Of a DNA stretch of 64,000 nt, positions 48,874 to 58,699 are shown in pieces; the stretch's first letter is position 1, and each line of letters opens with the position of its first letter. The position numbers and the translations under genes were made by a program. The stretch comes from Beroe forskalii. Taxonomy: Eukaryota; Ctenophora; Nuda; Beroida; Beroidae. The stretch is from positions 1-64,000 of the forward strand of contig WFMF01000501.1 in assembly GCA_011033025.1 (NCBI GenBank), written 5' to 3'. Below the pieces are notes generated by a model that searched no databases, was not told where the DNA came from, and saw only the letters and a list, made by a program, of their open reading frames with translations.

Positions 48874-50813
48874 TAGGGTGCGCCCTTTTTTCAAAGTTTT
48901 TTGGGCTCAAAAAAGCAAACCCCCAAAAACGGACTTATTTACCACGCTTCATTGATCGGACAGTCTCAGCCCAAGTACAAGGGAAAGGTGAGTGTTGTAT
49001 TATTGCAGGATCATTCTACACCACGTCGTGCACTTCAGGACTCTTTGTTGTCTCTCGGAACTAGAATTTTTTTTCATTTTTACCCTTCCACAATGCGCTG
49101 TTTCATACTTCATGTTCTCTTCAGATATCCCGAATGTTAGCCGCCAAAGCAATCCAATTTTGATGCTTTAGGAGGAAGAGTCAACACTGTTAACCTTTGC
49201 TAACTTATTGAGAAAGATTGAGAGAGACTCAGACAGTGGAAAGGAGGCCGTTGGTTGGTTTTTGGATCAACTTTTTCAATGCGTCGAAATTGCATAACAT
49301 TTTCAAAGCAATGATGTTTCCAGATTTAAAGCATTCTTGAAGCCCTCGATTTCCCGACTTTGTTACGACTTTATTTCATTAAATTTCTGTTTATCTCAGC
49401 TAAAGCGTCAGAGTGGAGGTGGGAGTTTTAAGAAGCAATTCAAGAGCTACGAGAACACTGGACCTGTACAGAAATACAACACGGATGTGGACGCCCAACT
49501 CGGAAAAAGGAAGAAAGGTTGGTTCGCAATGCAAACCACTGAACTCGATAGTTGTCTTTTTAACGTGCGCTGTGACCGGAGTCTTGACCAATGTTGCACG
49601 TTTGTGAGCTTATCTATAGGTTGAGAGCAGAACGTTGAAAAGCAGGTCGAAATAACAGGTCTAGTAAGAACCGAGCATTGTCCGATTGTCCCGTAGCCCC
49701 GGTTAAACAGTCAGGACAGTCTTTCATTTTTCTGTCCCATGGCAATAACGAAATTGTGGGTAATCTTTGCCTAGTACTTTTTGGCGTGTTTCTTTGGACC
49801 TCTGAGCACACATACCTGTATTAACAACGCATTATAGCTCAAATAATAAAAAAAACTGTAATTGCCAAGTTCCACAACACGAATAACCGTTCTTATCACA
49901 GAGCCATCTGAAGAGAAAGAAGTGACGAAGAAGCCTAAGATCGAGGAAATAAAGCAAGAGCCAACAGAAACCAAGGAAGAGGTAAATGAATTTTAGTTTA
50001 CCAGTGTGTTGAAATTCAATTTCACAAAGTGCTCTAGCATAAGCGAGCGAGTTACAACAAATTAAAACACAAGGTTGATCGTCTTTACTTTGAGTTTCAT
50101 GGGTGAATTCAACCCAATCGTCAGAAGACGAGTAACATGAAAATAATGGCAAAATGATCCCGATCTACTCCTTTATATAAAGGAGTAGATCGGGATTAGG
50201 GTTTCCATTATCTACTTGGAATCTTTTATCTAGATAAATAGATAATTTTTTCGCAATTATCTAGATTATCTAGATAATCTAGATAATTTTTGAATCCGGA
50301 ATTTATACATATTTGACACAACTTTCAACGTAAGAAACGCACAACTTTTGCAGTGGAGTATCATCCCATAACCAGCTCTTGGTTATTCACATTGTTGTTA
50401 ATTGAAATTTATGATATCAATGACCACAAAGATCATTTTGATATCGAATGAAGTTCAGGTGTTCAGGACATTCGTTGTTTCATTTGATTAAGTTGAAATA
50501 TGTAATCATCCATAAAAAAGTAGCAACAAGTTCCTCATCTACCATCAGTCGCTATAAACACTTGCATTAGCCATTATCCATCGGAAAGGAGTCAATTAAT
50601 GACGAGGGGGGTAAGGCAAACTTTAACCAAATTAATCCCTAAATTTTTGAGTTTGCCAAAAAAAGTGTTTGCCAAAGTTTGCCATAGTTTGCCAAAGTTT
50701 GCCAAAAAAGCCTTAAAATATTGCAAAATTGAAATAAAATCACTCAGTTTGTTCCAAATTGTTCAGATGAGCTTAAATATAGTATATACAGATCTGGTTA
50801 ACAGATAGGGAAA

Positions 50814-51347
50814 AATTGAGTGATCCGTCGAGGGCCAGTATTGCGCCAGTATCACACCAAGTACCGCGCCAGTATCAGGCCAGTACCACGCCAGTATCGC
50901 GCCAGTATCAGGCCTACCTCACGCCATTATCACGCCAGTATCGCGCCAGTATCGCGCCAGTATCACGCCAGTAGCACGCCAGTAGCACGCCAGTATCGCG
51001 CCAGTATCGCGCCAGTATCACGCCAGTATCGCGCCAGTCGGAACTAACTTTAAGCCAGGACGCCAGTATACGCCAGTTAGCGATCCACTGGCGTGATACT
51101 GGCGTACTACTGGCGTACTACTGGCGCGGCACTGGCGTGATACTGGCACGATACTGGCGTGCTACTGGCGTGCTACTGGCGCGCTACTGGCGTGCTACTG
51201 GCGCGATAACGGCGTGAGGTAGGCCTGATACTGGCGTGATACTGGCGTGGTACTGGCCTGATTCTGGCGCGATACTGGCGTGGTATACTGGCCCGATATG
51301 ATTCTGGCGATACTGGCGTGATACTGGCCTCGACGGATCGCTCAATT
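50814..51347. repeat. Inverted repeat whose arms are tandem 11-bp units
   Basis: The left arm is built of CGCCAGTATCA / CGCCAGTATCG / CGCCAGTAGCA units. The right arm is the complementary series built of TACTGGCGTGA. Outer ends TGATCCGTCGAGG and CCTCGACGGATCG are inverted copies. The centre is near 51080 (CGATCCACTGGCG). Short Arg/Ser-rich open frames here are by-products. Confidence 0.85.
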
Positions 51348-51349
51348 TA

Positions 51350-53485
51350 CCCAGATAGGCATCAGACCTGATAGGCATACTTAGGAGTGTGATAGGCTAA
51401 TTGAAATTCTGGAGTAAGATAGGCTTTCTTAGAAGTATGTTAGGCCCACTTAGGAGTGTGGTAGGCTTACTCAGGAGTGTGATAGGCCCACTTAGGGGGT
51501 GTAAAGGCTTACCTCAGGTGTGATAGGGTAACTGAGGAGTGTGATAGGCTTACTTACTACTTAGAAGTGTGATAGGCTCACTTAGGAGTGTGATAGGCTT
51601 ACTTTATGCCATCAGGTGTGTGATAGGCTTACTTAGGAGAGTGATAGGCTTAATTACGCGTGTGTCAGGCTTGAATTTGAATTTGAATATCATTTTACAG
51701 TACATTTACAATATACTTACTTAGAAGTAGGATAGGCTGAGTCAGGGGTGTGATAGACTTACTTATTACTATGGAGTGTGATTGACTTACCCAGGAGTTT
51801 GATAGGCTTACTCAGGGGTGTGATAGGACAAATAGCGAGTGCAATAAGCTTAATAATGGGTATGATAGGCTTACTTAGGGGTGTGATAAGCCAACCTAGG
51901 AGTGTGATAGTCTCACTTAGGAGTGTGATAGGCTTACTTAGGGGTGTGATAGGCTAACTTAGGAGTGTGATTGGCTCACTTAGGAGTGTGATAGGCTCAC
52001 TTAGGAGTGTGATAGGCTCACTTAAGGGTGTGATAGGCTAACTAAGGCGTGTGATAAGCTTAATAAGTGGTGTGATAGGCTAACTCTGGGTAAGATAGGC
52101 TTTCTTAGAAGTATGGTAGGCCCACTAAGGAGTGTGGTAGGCTTACTCAGGAGTGTGATAGGCCCACTTAGGAGTGTGATAGGGTAACTGAGGAGTGTGA
52201 TAGGCTTACTTTCTACTTAGAAGTGTGATAGGCTCATAGAGTGTGATAGGCTTACTTATGCCATGAGGTGTGTGATAGGCTTACTTAGGAGAGTGATAGG
52301 CTTAATTACGCGTGTGTCAGGCTTGAATTTGAATTTGAATATCATTTTACTGTACAATTACAATATACTTATTACTTACTTAGGAGTAGGATAGGCTGAC
52401 TCCAAGAGTGTGATAGGCTTACTAGTTACTATGGAGTGTGATTGGCTTACTCAGGAGTGTGATAGGCTTACTTGGGGTGTAGGCTTACTCAGGAGTGTGA
52501 TAGGCTTATTTAGGGGTGATAGCCTGATAGGCATACTTAGGAGTGTGATAGGCTAACTCTGGAGTAAGATAGGCTTTCTTAGAAGTATGGTAGGCCCACT
52601 AAGAGGTGTGGTAGGCTTGCTCAGGAGTGTGATAGGCGTACTTAAGGGGTGTAAAGGCTACTTGAGTGTGATAGGGTAACTGAGAGTGTGATAGGCTTGC
52701 TCACTACTTAGAAGTGTGATAGGCTCACTTAGGAGTGTGATAGGCTTACTTAGGTGTGTGATAGGCTTACTAAGGAGAGTGATAGGCTTACTTACAAGTG
52801 TGATAGGCTTGAATTTGAATTTGAATATCATTTTACAGTACAATTGCAATATACATTATACTTACTTAGAAGTAGTATAGGCTGACCCAGGGGTGTGATG
52901 AAACTACTAGTTACTATGGAGTATGATTGGCTTACTCAGGAGTGTGATAGGCTTACTTAGGGTGTGATAGGCTAAATAACAAATTAATAAATAATAATGG
53001 GTATGATAGGCTTACTTAGGGGTGTCATAGGTCAACTTAGGAGTGTGATAGGCTCACTGAGGAGTGTAGAGGCTCACATACAGTGCGATAGAACTTCGGG
53101 GTATGATATGTTCACTTAGGAGAGTGATAGGCTTATTCAGGAGTGTGATGAAGCTTACTCAGGAGTGTGATAGTCTTACTTTAGAGGTGTGATAGGCCAA
53201 CTTAGGAGTGTGATGGTCTCACTTAGAGTGTGATAGGCGTACTTAGGGGTGTGATAGGCTAACTTAGGAGTGTGATTGGCTCACTTAGGATGGTGAGAGG
53301 CTCACTCAGGAGAGTGATAGGCTTACTCAGGGTATGATATGCTATCTTAGGATTTCAATTAACTTAATAAGGGCTTTAGGGGTGTGCTAGGCAATAAACT
53401 TTCTTAGGAGTGCGATAGGGTAACAAAGGAGTGTGATAGGCTTACTTAGGAGTGTGAAAGGCTTACTTAGGAGTGTGATGACTCA
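51350..53485. repeat. 21-bp minisatellite with a higher-order interruption
   Basis: Unit ATAGGCTTACTTAGGAGTGTG, diverged, roughly 90-100 copies. A different segment starting GAATTTGAATTTGAATATCA interrupts it at about 51673, 52324 and 52809, each time followed by TTACAATATAC-like sequence. So blocks of about 0.65 and 0.48 kb have themselves been duplicated. Confidence 0.85.
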
Positions 53486-54567
53486 CCCCTTTCCACCCAT
53501 AACCCACCCCTATCAGCCTATATATTACATTCCTGGTTTAAAATTAATCTTTTTATACCAATATAGATCACCTCGATCCTTTACTCAATGACTAACTGAT
53601 GCCTTTTTCGTTCCTCTGAATGTTGATAAGTCTATAGATAATACATTGGATTACCATCTGACACTTATTCAAGTGAAAAAATTCTTACAAATGGTTTGAG
53701 AAGTCATGTAATTTTTGGCAAACTTTGGCAAATTTTGGCAAATTAATCCCTAAATTTAGGAGTTTGCCAAAAAAAGTGTTTGCCAAAGTTTGCCAAAGTT
53801 TGCCTTACCCCCGCCCCTGACGAATTAAGGTTGATTTCATGATGATGGCCTCGGACAGTCGGAGTTGCTGGAGTGAGAATAAGAGAATAAGAAAAAGGAA
53901 TGAAATTCCCTAATTGACATACCAAAGTTAATGGTTGTTCGAGTTGGATGCGTTAACAATTTAATGTTGGTTATTTAGGGGGTTGATTTTAAACAAGCAA
54001 TGAATTTGCCATAGCTGGAGGCTAATTTCGTACATATTTTCACCTCATTTTTTGAAAAGGGCACAATGTTTTGTGACAGAATATTTATATAGTAGTGGAG
54101 GAGAATATCGAGAGTTAAGAGTAGGTATTGAACTTTTGTTTGATGTGATAAGATCCTTTATTAAACTTTTTAACATTGCCTTCTATTATCTAGTTCTGTT
54201 ATTCATTTCAGTTTGACAATGGTCAAATTATTAGTTAAACAGATTGTACTTGAAGCCGGACAGTCTTTCCATTAACCTGGAGTTCCTGAACATTGAGCAA
54301 TGTTCATAGAAGTCTGAAATAAGTCCAAGTCCATCTATGCATAGCCACAAGGTGTCTTACTAACTTAGATCTCCAAAACGGATGTGAAAATGAACAGAAC
54401 AGAAATTTTGAATATTCAAAGTCAATAATTATTGAAAAATTTCTAGAAAATTGGAAAATTTAGCTGAAATTTCTCGGCAAAAGGGATATGAAGTTTATCT
54501 AGATATCTAGTAGAAATTATCTAGATAAATAGAGAAAGATTTTTTGCAAATTATCTAGATAATCTTA

Positions 54568-54877
54568 TCTTACTACTTATAATTCTTCCTCATATATAAA
54601 TTAATAAATAAATAAATATATCTGTCTGTCCGGTCTTCCTTATATATAGCCACAGACCTCTCTGACACCAATCAGTACCCAATCAAGCATACCGATGATC
54701 GGAATGCTTATACGAAAGTACCAGTGACGTTTGACACCACCAGGTATATAGACATCACTTAGAGGAGTAGGCACACCTGATTAAAATATGACCTCATCAC
54801 TGATAAGAACTACAGTACTACATTGTACTGAAGCGAAAAATTGGTGAACGGTGGCCGGAGGCCACGGGCCCTGCTAG
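54568..54877 (+). mobile_element. Helitron-like nonautonomous insert
   Basis: 310 bp inside hAT copy 2. It begins TC (TCTTACTACTTATAATTC), ends CTAG, and has a GC hairpin GTGGCCGGAGGCCAC (54851-54865) eight bases before the terminus. In hAT copy 1 the same site reads AATCTTATCTAGATAAT. The insert separates A from T with no target duplication. These four traits are the hallmarks of Helitrons. No Rep/helicase sequence is present. Confidence 0.8.
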
Positions 54878-55185
54878 TCTAGATAATATCTAGATGGAAA
54901 CCCTAATCGGGATCATTTTTCCATTATTTTCATGTTACTCGTCTTCTGACGATTGGGTATGAATTTACCCATGAAACTTAAAGTAAAGACGATTAACCTT
55001 GTGTTTTAATTTGTTGAATTCCATTTTATTCATATTCAGGAATATTAAATTTCAAGAAGTAAAAACATTTGGCTTCTGAGGGTTGTGCCCCCATAGGCCC
55101 ATGGATTCAATATTTCAATCTCGAAAAACATGCAAAAATCGTGGAGGTATGGATGATCCATCAATTATCACCGGATTCTCTTCAG

Positions 55186-55990
55186 GCTACCACAGTGAAC
55201 GGATCCAGTGAAGGCGTTGAGAAGAAGAAGAAAAAGAAGAAAGTTAAGGGGGAGGCTGTGACCCCCGCCCCAGAAACCCCAGATCCAGAAACCCCAGCTC
55301 CAGAGGCTCCCACGAAGGAAAAGAAGAAGAAAAAGAAGAAAATAAAAACGGAAGTAATGGAGGAAGCATAGATTATGTTTTTAGCATTTTAATCGTCGGA
55401 TTTGATAAGGATTTTTAATGGATTCTCGAGAATTTCTAGTAGAAAAGACTGGTGTCTGGTAATGGTAAAATTATTAACATTCCATTTCCATGGTGAATTC
55501 ATTTATTCTTTTAATTTAACTTATTACTTCTTAATTGATTTTAACATTCCAATTCTATTTTGAAAAATAGGCTGTTGGTTAATGGATAGGATGGTGATTC
55601 TTCGTGAAAATTGTTTCTATGTGAGTTTCAAAGTCCAATATTGTGAAGAAGTAGTCGACAAGAAGACTATATTGAACAAATTCCCCCTGTCAATTTATCT
55701 TAAATTTATATTTTATCTGATTTAACGATTGTATCTGGACTTTTCAACGGATAAGGAGAACCTTTTGTTAGCATTTTAAAGGGTTTTATCACGCGCATTT
55801 TCAATTTCATTTTGATCGATGACTATGACTGCTTTTTTCGGGCTGTTTTTTTAGGCCGTTTTTGCAGCATTGCTTTTTTGTTATCCCTCAATATGCGGAT
55901 TCAAAAAATATTTGTTTTGTTCAAATCGATTGAGACGCACTGTATTGTTGGACTTTTTGTTACGTCAACATTCACATTTCACTCAAAGTT
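55186..55990. repeat. Segmental duplication, copy 2, well-preserved part
   Basis: Exon 11 copy and its 3' flank, closely matching 47460-48266 with only scattered differences (one Lys codon fewer in the poly-Lys block). It continues after the TTAA insertion at 57840. Confidence 0.85.
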
Positions 55991-57839
55991 AATGATAACT
56001 GTCTAAATGTCCCTTCTAGGGTACATTTTTAAGAAAATGTACCTTCCATGGTACTTTTTACAAAACATGAGTTATCTATGTTTGGAACAAGTTTTTATGG
56101 TTTCAATTTTGCCTCACACTCTCTGTCAATGAACAGGCAAAAACCTGGAACAATTCCTCTTGTTGCACTGGCCCCAATTTTTTCTGCAATTGATGTTGAA
56201 ATGGAGTCATTTTCAAAACCATAAAAACCGGCTTCATAATTCCTTCATTATTTTAACCTTCTGCTAAAATCCTGTGATGTCTGGGCTTATTTTATTTCAA
56301 GGGAGACACTAATAGCACAGTATTTGATGAAAAAATTCTATGCAAATTCATCACTTCATGTTATATCTTGCACATTTTGAGTACTGCCCCAAAAATGACC
56401 AATTTCGTATTTGCTGTTACTTACTGCACCCTTTACAGATATGGGCAGCCTAAAGTTTTCATGAAATATGACAGTAAAAGAATGATTTCAAAAACAACTG
56501 TTTTCTATATCATATATCTTGAAATTCTGGGCACAAGAGGACATGTTCAAGAGAAATGTTCCTCCTAAGGGACATTTATAGCAGTTTTGCTTCACACTTT
56601 AACATGTTTAAATCAGCTCACTGGTTAAGCATAATTACTTTATGTTACCTATAAAGCTTATTATTCTTAAGAAACATCGGTGCATCTGGCCCTTTTTTAA
56701 AAGGAAACGAGAAATTTTAGGTTGAAGAATTTGAAAAATGTCCCCTAGAAGGTACATTTCGATGATGATAGAAAATGCCTGATATTCCGTCCCTGCCTTG
56801 ATTCTGAAGTTGTTTCTGTGATACAGGATCGTGTAAGATGCCTAGTGATGACAAATAACATGTACTGATACCTTTCACTGGAAGAAATGGATCACAATTT
56901 TGAAAATTGATGTTGAATATTCAGCACTGCTATCTAAATTGCTCTAAAATGGCAAATAAAATATTATTAAGCCTTCAATTTTCATTGAACATGGTTAACT
57001 GAAGATCACTGTAAAAGATACATGTTAGTTTTCACTGCTTCTGACTTTTCACTATGGAAAAATAATAAAATGTCCTTCTAGGACCCATTCTGAAATGGCA
57101 AAAATTTGCTTTCATTGGGTTGATTTTTTTATTAAAGTTAGTTCCTTGAGTCAAAAAGTGGTTGACGATAGATTGTTAGTGTCTTGGCTCATCAAAACCA
57201 TGAAAACCATTTCCAAATGTACGAATTGGAGTCCATGGAAGCATTGAAATACAATATTTGAAAAAATTTATGTTACAAAAAGGCCTGTACAGAATGAAAT
57301 TTTCAGAATTACCTTTCAAATTGTGTCATGTTTGTGGCGTATAATACTCAAGAAATATATTTGAAACTTTTTTCATAAAAACCGAGCGTAATTTACCACT
57401 TTAAAAGGGTCATATGCTTTGAAGCATAAAATGTACCCTTGAAGGACATTTGGACACCTTTTCATTTTGCTATAATCCACATTTCAGTGATCTGAGCGCC
57501 AAGAAAATCATTTGTAATGATAGAAAAAGGGTAATGAGTCAAGCAGAGCAAATTTTTGGGGGCTCTCGATTCACCCTATGTCCTAAAACTCCAAATATAA
57601 ATGAAAAGTAAATATTTTTTCATTTTTTCAAAAAAATACGATTTTTGAGGTCAAAGCATATCTGAGTAATCAATGTTGACCAGGAAAAGTCAACATTTCT
57701 TATTTGAAATGGGCCTTGTCTGTCAGAAAATTGAAACTGCGTAATCTTAGCTCCTCAGTTGAAGGAGATAATACTCATTCAATGATGTTTGGTAAAAAGG
57801 GGCCTGTAGGGTACAAATTACACAGACAGCTATCATTAA
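55989..57839. mobile_element. TTAA-target DNA element (piggyBac-like, nonautonomous)
   Basis: Element 55993-57835, 1843 bp, starts TGATAACTGTC and ends GACAGCTATCA. It is flanked by TTAA on both sides (55989-55992 and 57836-57839). In duplication copy 1 the same place reads CACTCAAAGTTAACGTCC (TTAA at 48265-48268), a clean empty site. TTAA duplication is the piggyBac hallmark, although the terminal bases differ from the usual CCC start. No transposase frame. Inside are six copies of a palindromic motif of about 23 bp (AAATGT, then CCTTCTAGG-like centre, then ACATTT) at 56006, 56036, 56554, 56736, 57067 and 57428. Confidence 0.85.
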
Positions 57840-57968
57840 CGTCCAACTCCAATCAGAACAAAGAAGATGGAAGAGGCCTTTCGACACGCCCGTCCCCGCG
57901 CCCCTGTAAAAAATGTAATTTTTCTGATTTTCCTAATTCCTAATATGCCCACATAGTCAATAGTTGAA

Positions 57969-58545
57969 TTGCTAAGCACGTATATCCCTGTTTGTGTTGC
58001 GCGGCGCGTTCCTAAGCCCGCATAGGTGTGTGTACGCGCGCGGCGCTTCCCTACGGGAGGAAGCGCGCCGCCGTTCCTCTCAGAAAAGCCGTTGCCCTAA
58101 CCAAGACCCTGGTTACGCGCACGGAGTGCGCGGCAACTTAGGGGACGCGGACGCCCTTGCTAAACACGTATATCCCTGTTTGCGTTGCGCGGCGCGCTTC
58201 CTCCCGTAGGGAAGCGCCGCGCGCGTACACGATCCTGTTCCGCGCGCGCGGAACAGGACGCTGGTTGGGGAAGTCGGCATTAGCACCTGGTTCCCTTAAC
58301 CAGGGACGTCGCGAAACGCTTGCTCATGCGCCGCTCACTCCGTGCGCATAACCATGTGCATGGTCCTGGTTAAGCTAAGTGAACAGTGTGCTGTAAGCTT
58401 ATAGTTCAGTTTATTGTCATACGATGTATGACCCGCTGACGCCAGCCGCGAAGCGGCTGGTGTCAGCTGATTCTCGATGAGAATCAGCGCCGCGCGCGCG
58501 GCGCTGATTTTCGAGAGGGTCTGTCAATGCCAGACAAGCAGTTTA
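57969..58545. repeat. GC-rich palindromic module cluster 3
   Basis: Paralogue of cluster 2. Blocks in order: GCTAAGCACGTATATCCC, CCTAAGCCCGCATAGGTGTG, hairpin GCGCTTCC...GGAAGCGC. Then comes a 143-bp block (58071-58213) that is the reverse complement of 48435-48577, and CCTGTTCCGCGCGCGCGGAA. The cluster ends with CCATGTGCATGG and GTCCTGG. 58436-58545 adds GCTGATTCTCGATGAGAATC and CGCCGCGCGCGCGGCG with AGGGTCTGTCAATG, shared with 32.3 kb. Confidence 0.85.
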
Positions 58546-58627
58546 TTTTTATTTGACATTGGGATTAGTATTAGCTGCAAAATTCAAGAAAGTGTTTAGT
58601 TGAGTTACCGAGTTGGCACTTTTGTTC

Positions 58628-58693
58628 CTAAGGCCGCATAGGCGTGTGTACGCGCCGTGCAACGCAAACAGGGTTATACGTGTGTAGCAAGCA
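58628..58693. repeat. Isolated palindromic module A copy
   Basis: CCTAAGGCCGCATAGGCGTG at one end, GTTATACGTGTGTAGCAA at the other, with a short GCGCCGTGCAACGC centre. A small complete-ended copy outside the clusters. Confidence 0.7.
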
Positions 58694-58699
58694 TTTTTG

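Larger units (their letters stand above)
50606..53823. mobile_element. 3.2-kb nested insertion with TTTGCC-repeat ends and minisatellite body
   Basis: Absent from hAT copy 1, where AATGACGAATTAAGG is uninterrupted. The left end is GGGGGGTAAGGCAAACTTT. The right end is the inverted AAAGTTTGCCTTACCCCCGC. TGACGA occurs on both sides (50600-50605 and 53818-53823), a possible 6-bp duplication; a damaged hAT-type end (CAGGGGCG...) with 8-bp duplication is an alternative. Both termini carry arrays of TTTGCCAAAG. Inside are a 534-bp inverted repeat of 11-bp units and then about 2.1 kb of a 21-bp tandem repeat. No transposase frame is present. Confidence 0.75.
50189..54913. mobile_element. hAT-like nonautonomous transposon, copy 2, with nested insertions
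   Basis: Element 50197-54905 has the same ends as copy 1 (TAGGGTTTCCATTATCTA ... ATGGAAACCCTA) and a perfect 8-bp duplication ATCGGGAT (50189-50196 and 54906-54913). Alignment by eye with copy 1 shows near identity outside two inserts: 50606-53817, and a Helitron-like 54568-54877. Removing both leaves about 1.18 kb, equal to copy 1 without its own insert. This argues that the two hAT copies are recent and that each later became a target for other elements. Confidence 0.88.
50054..55015. repeat. Foldback element split by the hAT insertion
   Basis: Left arm 50054-50180 runs from ACAACAAATTAAAACACAAG through AGAAGACGAGTAACATGAAA to GATCTACTCCTTT. After a TATA centre the right arm starts AAAGGAGTAGATCGGGAT. 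It is cut at 50197 by the hAT-like element and resumes at 54906, running through TTTCATGTTACTCGTCTTCT to CTTGTGTTTTAATTTGTTG. The arms are about 125 bp. The hAT target duplication (ATCGGGAT) is part of the right arm. So the foldback was there first. Confidence 0.85.
48925..55371 (+). pseudogene. Duplicated 3' half of NOP58, decayed
   Basis: Remains of exons 7 (from 48925, ends 48987), 8 (from 49125), 9 (49400-49517), 10 (49902-49981) and 11 (55186-55371). There is no exon 1-6 equivalent. Exon 7 starts mid-exon right after the palindromic cluster. Exon 8 has lost several bases after AAAGC and runs into a TGA. Exons 9-11 keep their frames and splice sites and are nearly identical to the originals. 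The intron before exon 11 has grown from 0.4 kb to 5.2 kb through a foldback and a hAT-like insertion. No own promoter is apparent; read-through from NOP58 could include exon 11 copy 2. Confidence 0.88.
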
